The translations under genes were made by a program, and so were the position numbers. Shown piece after piece: positions 62,348 through 64,000 of a DNA stretch of 64,000 bases (the stretch's first letter is position 1; every line of letters starts with the position of its first letter). The notes under the pieces are model-generated. The model was not told where the DNA came from and ran no database searches. It was given only the letters and a program-made list of their open reading frames with translations. Location of the stretch: the NCBI GenBank assembly GCA_964644695.1, contig CAZXWN010000008.1, forward strand, positions 43,894 to 107,893, written 5' to 3'. This DNA is from CAZXWN01 sp964644695 [NCBI: uncultured bacterium]. Lineage in GTDB: Bacteria; UBP4; UBA4092.

Positions 62348-62377
62348 AGTATATGATGAAGTAATCAGCATTGTCAA
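62348..62377 (-). promoter_or_regulatory. Promoter of the ATPase-HD operon
   Basis: On the minus strand, perfect TTGACA (62372-62377), an 18-base spacer and TATACT (62348-62353, five of six). The predicted leader is about 40 bases to the ATG at 62303. Confidence 0.7.
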
Positions 62378-62749
62378 ACTTTCAGCTATAGCCTCTGAAA
62401 ATCACGCTACAGGGGGAAATAAGAAACCGGTGTTTGAAAGTTTTATCCGTGATTTCAGGGGTGCCGTCCATGGGCCGGACCGGTGGACACCTCCCTCGTG
62501 AGTTCTATGTGAGGATAGTGTTCACTACTGGCAAAAGGCCAGAATGTTTTTTGACAATTGAATCTGATTACTCATTCACCGGATCATTACTGAGGAATCC
62601 TTGTCCGCCGTCTCCGGGATAAAACACAACTCCTGGTGGATAAAACAACCAGACAGGACTCTGTGTGCAATCTTGACTATGAATACTTGACAGATGGGTT
62701 AAACTAAGTGTGATTGGACTATATCCATTGATAAAAATAGAGAGGCTTT
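62378..62749. other. Intergenic between divergent units, possible repeat remnant
   Basis: No gene is evident. The segment 62450-62500 shares the words TTTCAGGGGTG and GGTGGACACC with the reverse complement of bases 1-45. The segment 62571-62621 (TCATTCACCGGA to TCTCCGGGATA) weakly matches the dispersed repeat. A TTGACA at 62687-62692 lies upstream of the gene at 62750, but no good -10 follows at the right distance. GAGAGG precedes that gene's ATG. Confidence 0.35.
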
Positions 62750-63514
62750 ATGGACATCCATTCCGTTGATCCAATTGATGTAACGCTGGCCAGCGAACTA
62801 GCCAGCCAGGGATTATCTATCAATGAAAATCTCTACACCCGATTTTCCCCCTTTTACACTGTATGGGGAGATAAATATCCGCCCTTCATGGTGGCTGTCG
62901 CCTGTTCACTGGTATGGTCCAAACACGCATTGAATGACCCGGACTTTTTTGCCGCCGCGCTGGAATACCTGGCCGAGGGAGACCCCCATGTATTAGGAAC
63001 GGCCTCCGGTTTTTATGGAAAGAATGGTTTGTCCGCCTTATCCGAGGCTCTAGAAGAATATCGAATATTATTCACTCATTGTCCGCCTCCAGATGGTTAT
63101 GTCTCCGATGCGGCCGGACTTCGTGATTTCCAGGATGTCGTCTTAAACACGGCCCAGGAACTGACCTATGCGGGACATATCAAAGGGATTGGCGGATGGT
63201 TATTCTTCGGGCCCTTCAAGGTCCAGTCTGTCTATCGCAAAGATTTATGGCAGGACCCTCTGCTGGATGACATCATATTACCTCTGGGAGTCCATCTCCG
63301 CCGAGGCATACAACGGTTACGGGAACGAGGTTGTACCATCGTGCCTGAGTTTATTCGAGAATCCACCGGAGACACTATCCCGGGATTAGTGGACAGTTTA
63401 GCAGAGACAGGATTGTCTCACACCCTGTGCCGAGACCTCGCCCGCCTGTCGGGAAGCCGTGTCCTTCATATCCATTCCGGCCTCCATGATTACGCCAAGA
63501 CCCTCACACCTTAG
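62750..63514 (+). CDS. Unknown 254-residue cytosolic protein
   Basis: No recognised family. No signal peptide or membrane segment. Mostly helical in appearance with a central block GHIKGIGGWLFFGPFKVQSVYRKDLWQDPLLDDIILPLGVHLRRGIQRLRERG, whose Gly-rich turn followed by basic helices recalls helix-hairpin-helix DNA-binding proteins only loosely. Internal Cys and His do not form a known cluster. GAGAGG lies 5-6 bases before the ATG. It is a single-gene unit, divergent from the ATPase-HD operon, closed by the hairpin at 63523-63553. A function in DNA repair would be speculation. Confidence 0.7.
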   Translation: MDIHSVDPIDVTLASELASQGLSINENLYTRFSPFYTVWGDKYPPFMVAVACSLVWSKHALNDPDFFAAALEYLAEGDPHVLGTASGFYGKNGLSALSEALEEYRILFTHCPPPDGYVSDAAGLRDFQDVVLNTAQELTYAGHIKGIGGWLFFGPFKVQSVYRKDLWQDPLLDDIILPLGVHLRRGIQRLRERGCTIVPEFIRESTGDTIPGLVDSLAETGLSHTLCRDLARLSGSRVLHIHSGLHDYAKTLTP

Positions 63515-63522
63515 TCAATAAA

Positions 63523-63553
63523 AAAGGATGCCTGAGTCAATCAGGCATCCTTT
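63523..63553. terminator. Bidirectional terminator
   Basis: Perfect 13-bp stem AAAGGATGCCTGA / TCAGGCATCCTTT with a 5-base loop between the convergent genes ending at 63514 (+) and 63581 (-). Confidence 0.92.
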
Positions 63554-63580
63554 GATAAGACAGTTTACTTAACTGCAAAT

Positions 63581-64000
63581 TTACTCGATAACTTCAAATG
63601 AACCTAACTCAACAGGGACCAGAGAAGATTCTCCAATTCTAGTCACGAAGATATCATTAGAACCTGAATAAGCACCTGTCGTCTTGGGGAAGTCTGATGA
63701 AGCAGTCTGCCCGGCAACATAAGCATTTCCGGCAGCATCCAAGGAGATCCCTTTTACAGCATCAACACCACTCCCTCCAAGATAGGTTGAGAAAATCAAA
63801 TCTGTCGCTGTGGGATTCATTTTCACGACATAGGTATCGGAGTTTCCATTAGGGCTAAAATCAAAAGTCCCGGGAGTGGTTGGAAAATCTGTAGAGTAGG
63901 TAACACCGCTGAGATAGATATTACCCGCCGTATCAACAGCTACACCTTGTCCATTATCGTCACTTGTACCCCTCAAAAGTGTCGAAAATACCAGAGCATT
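63581..64000 (-). CDS. SBBP-repeat beta-propeller protein, C-terminal part
   Basis: Only the last ~140 residues are in the window; the frame stays open to base 64000, so the start lies outside. Two SBBP-type repeats are seen: GVAVDTAGNIYLSGVTYSTDFPTTPG and GISLDAAGNAYVAGQTASSDFPKTTG, each followed by a (D/S)TYVVKMNPT or NDIFVTRIGES strand, with LVFSTLLRGTS and LIFSTYLGGSG linking them. These build extracellular beta propellers. The protein ends SLVPVELGSFEVIE, nearly the same tail as the deacetylase protein at 52683. Exported, function unknown. Confidence 0.85.
   Translation of the reverse strand, partial: NALVFSTLLRGTSDDNGQGVAVDTAGNIYLSGVTYSTDFPTTPGTFDFSPNGNSDTYVVKMNPTATDLIFSTYLGGSGVDAVKGISLDAAGNAYVAGQTASSDFPKTTGAYSGSNDIFVTRIGESSLVPVELGSFEVIE

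Noticed and set aside
1-64000. CRISPR array, rRNA operon, transposase or integrase
   Set aside because: No regularly spaced direct repeats, rRNA-like sequence or recombinase motifs were seen on either strand.

Overview
The window reads as a chromosomal segment of an uncultured, probably heterotrophic, Gram-negative-type bacterium. It carries rpoB and rpoC, lipoproteins with clear lipoboxes, a type IV-pilin-like pseudopilin and a Tat-type DUF1501 protein. DUF1549/DUF1553, DUF1501 and pre-peptidase (PPC) proteins in one operon are a gene style best known from Planctomycetes and related PVC-like or candidate phyla (Sumerlaeota and Hydrogenedentota would also fit). The phylum is an inference from gene style; I found no rRNA or tRNA gene that could fix it.

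Layout. 0.5-8.8 kb: two secreted proteins, a tiny single-gene transcription unit (32 codons), a CYTH-domain protein, an 8-oxoguanine-deaminase-like amidohydrolase coupled to an unknown gene, and a B12-binding radical SAM enzyme. 8.9-15.4 kb: a minus-strand operon DUF1549/1553 - DUF1501 - PPC protein - RidA/chorismatase-like protein. 15.7-19.3 kb: a large PD40-propeller/DUF4855/F5-8C secreted protein, divergent from a GHL10-type glycosidase-like protein. 19.4-25.9 kb: an ECF sigma factor overlapping its anti-sigma/FecR/TPR partner, flanked by two related propeller lipoproteins, then a radical SAM enzyme and a DJ-1/PfpI protein. 26-35.6 kb: rpoB-rpoC with a TPR protein downstream; no ribosomal protein genes lie next to them. 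36-42 kb: a complete oligopeptide ABC importer (oppABCDF order). 42.3-44.7 kb: a second PD40/DUF4855/F5-8C protein. 44.9-48.5 kb: an AAA+ ATPase plus subtilisin-like protease pair matching the IetAS antiphage system. 49-52.5 kb: a pseudopilin, an AmmeMemoRadiSam-type radical SAM protein, a DUF134/zinc-ribbon protein and ferritin. 52.7-58.9 kb: a propeller/polysaccharide-deacetylase/golvesin-like protein and two GH27 alpha-galactosidase paralogues. 58.9-62.3 kb: a two-gene operon of a ParA/MinD-type ATPase and an HD-domain protein, the best candidate for an undescribed system. 62.7-64 kb: an unknown protein and the C-terminal end of an SBBP-repeat propeller protein.

Together the genes describe a cell that takes up peptides and degrades galactose-containing and other polysaccharides with many large secreted, propeller-based proteins, and that keeps at least one phage-defence module. 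Transcription units are often closed by clear rho-independent hairpins. Strong TTGACA / TATAAT-type promoters precede rpoB and the ATPase-HD operon. A short, diverged repeat occurs in at least two distant intergenic regions. All domain calls are by eye from sequence motifs; no database search was run.
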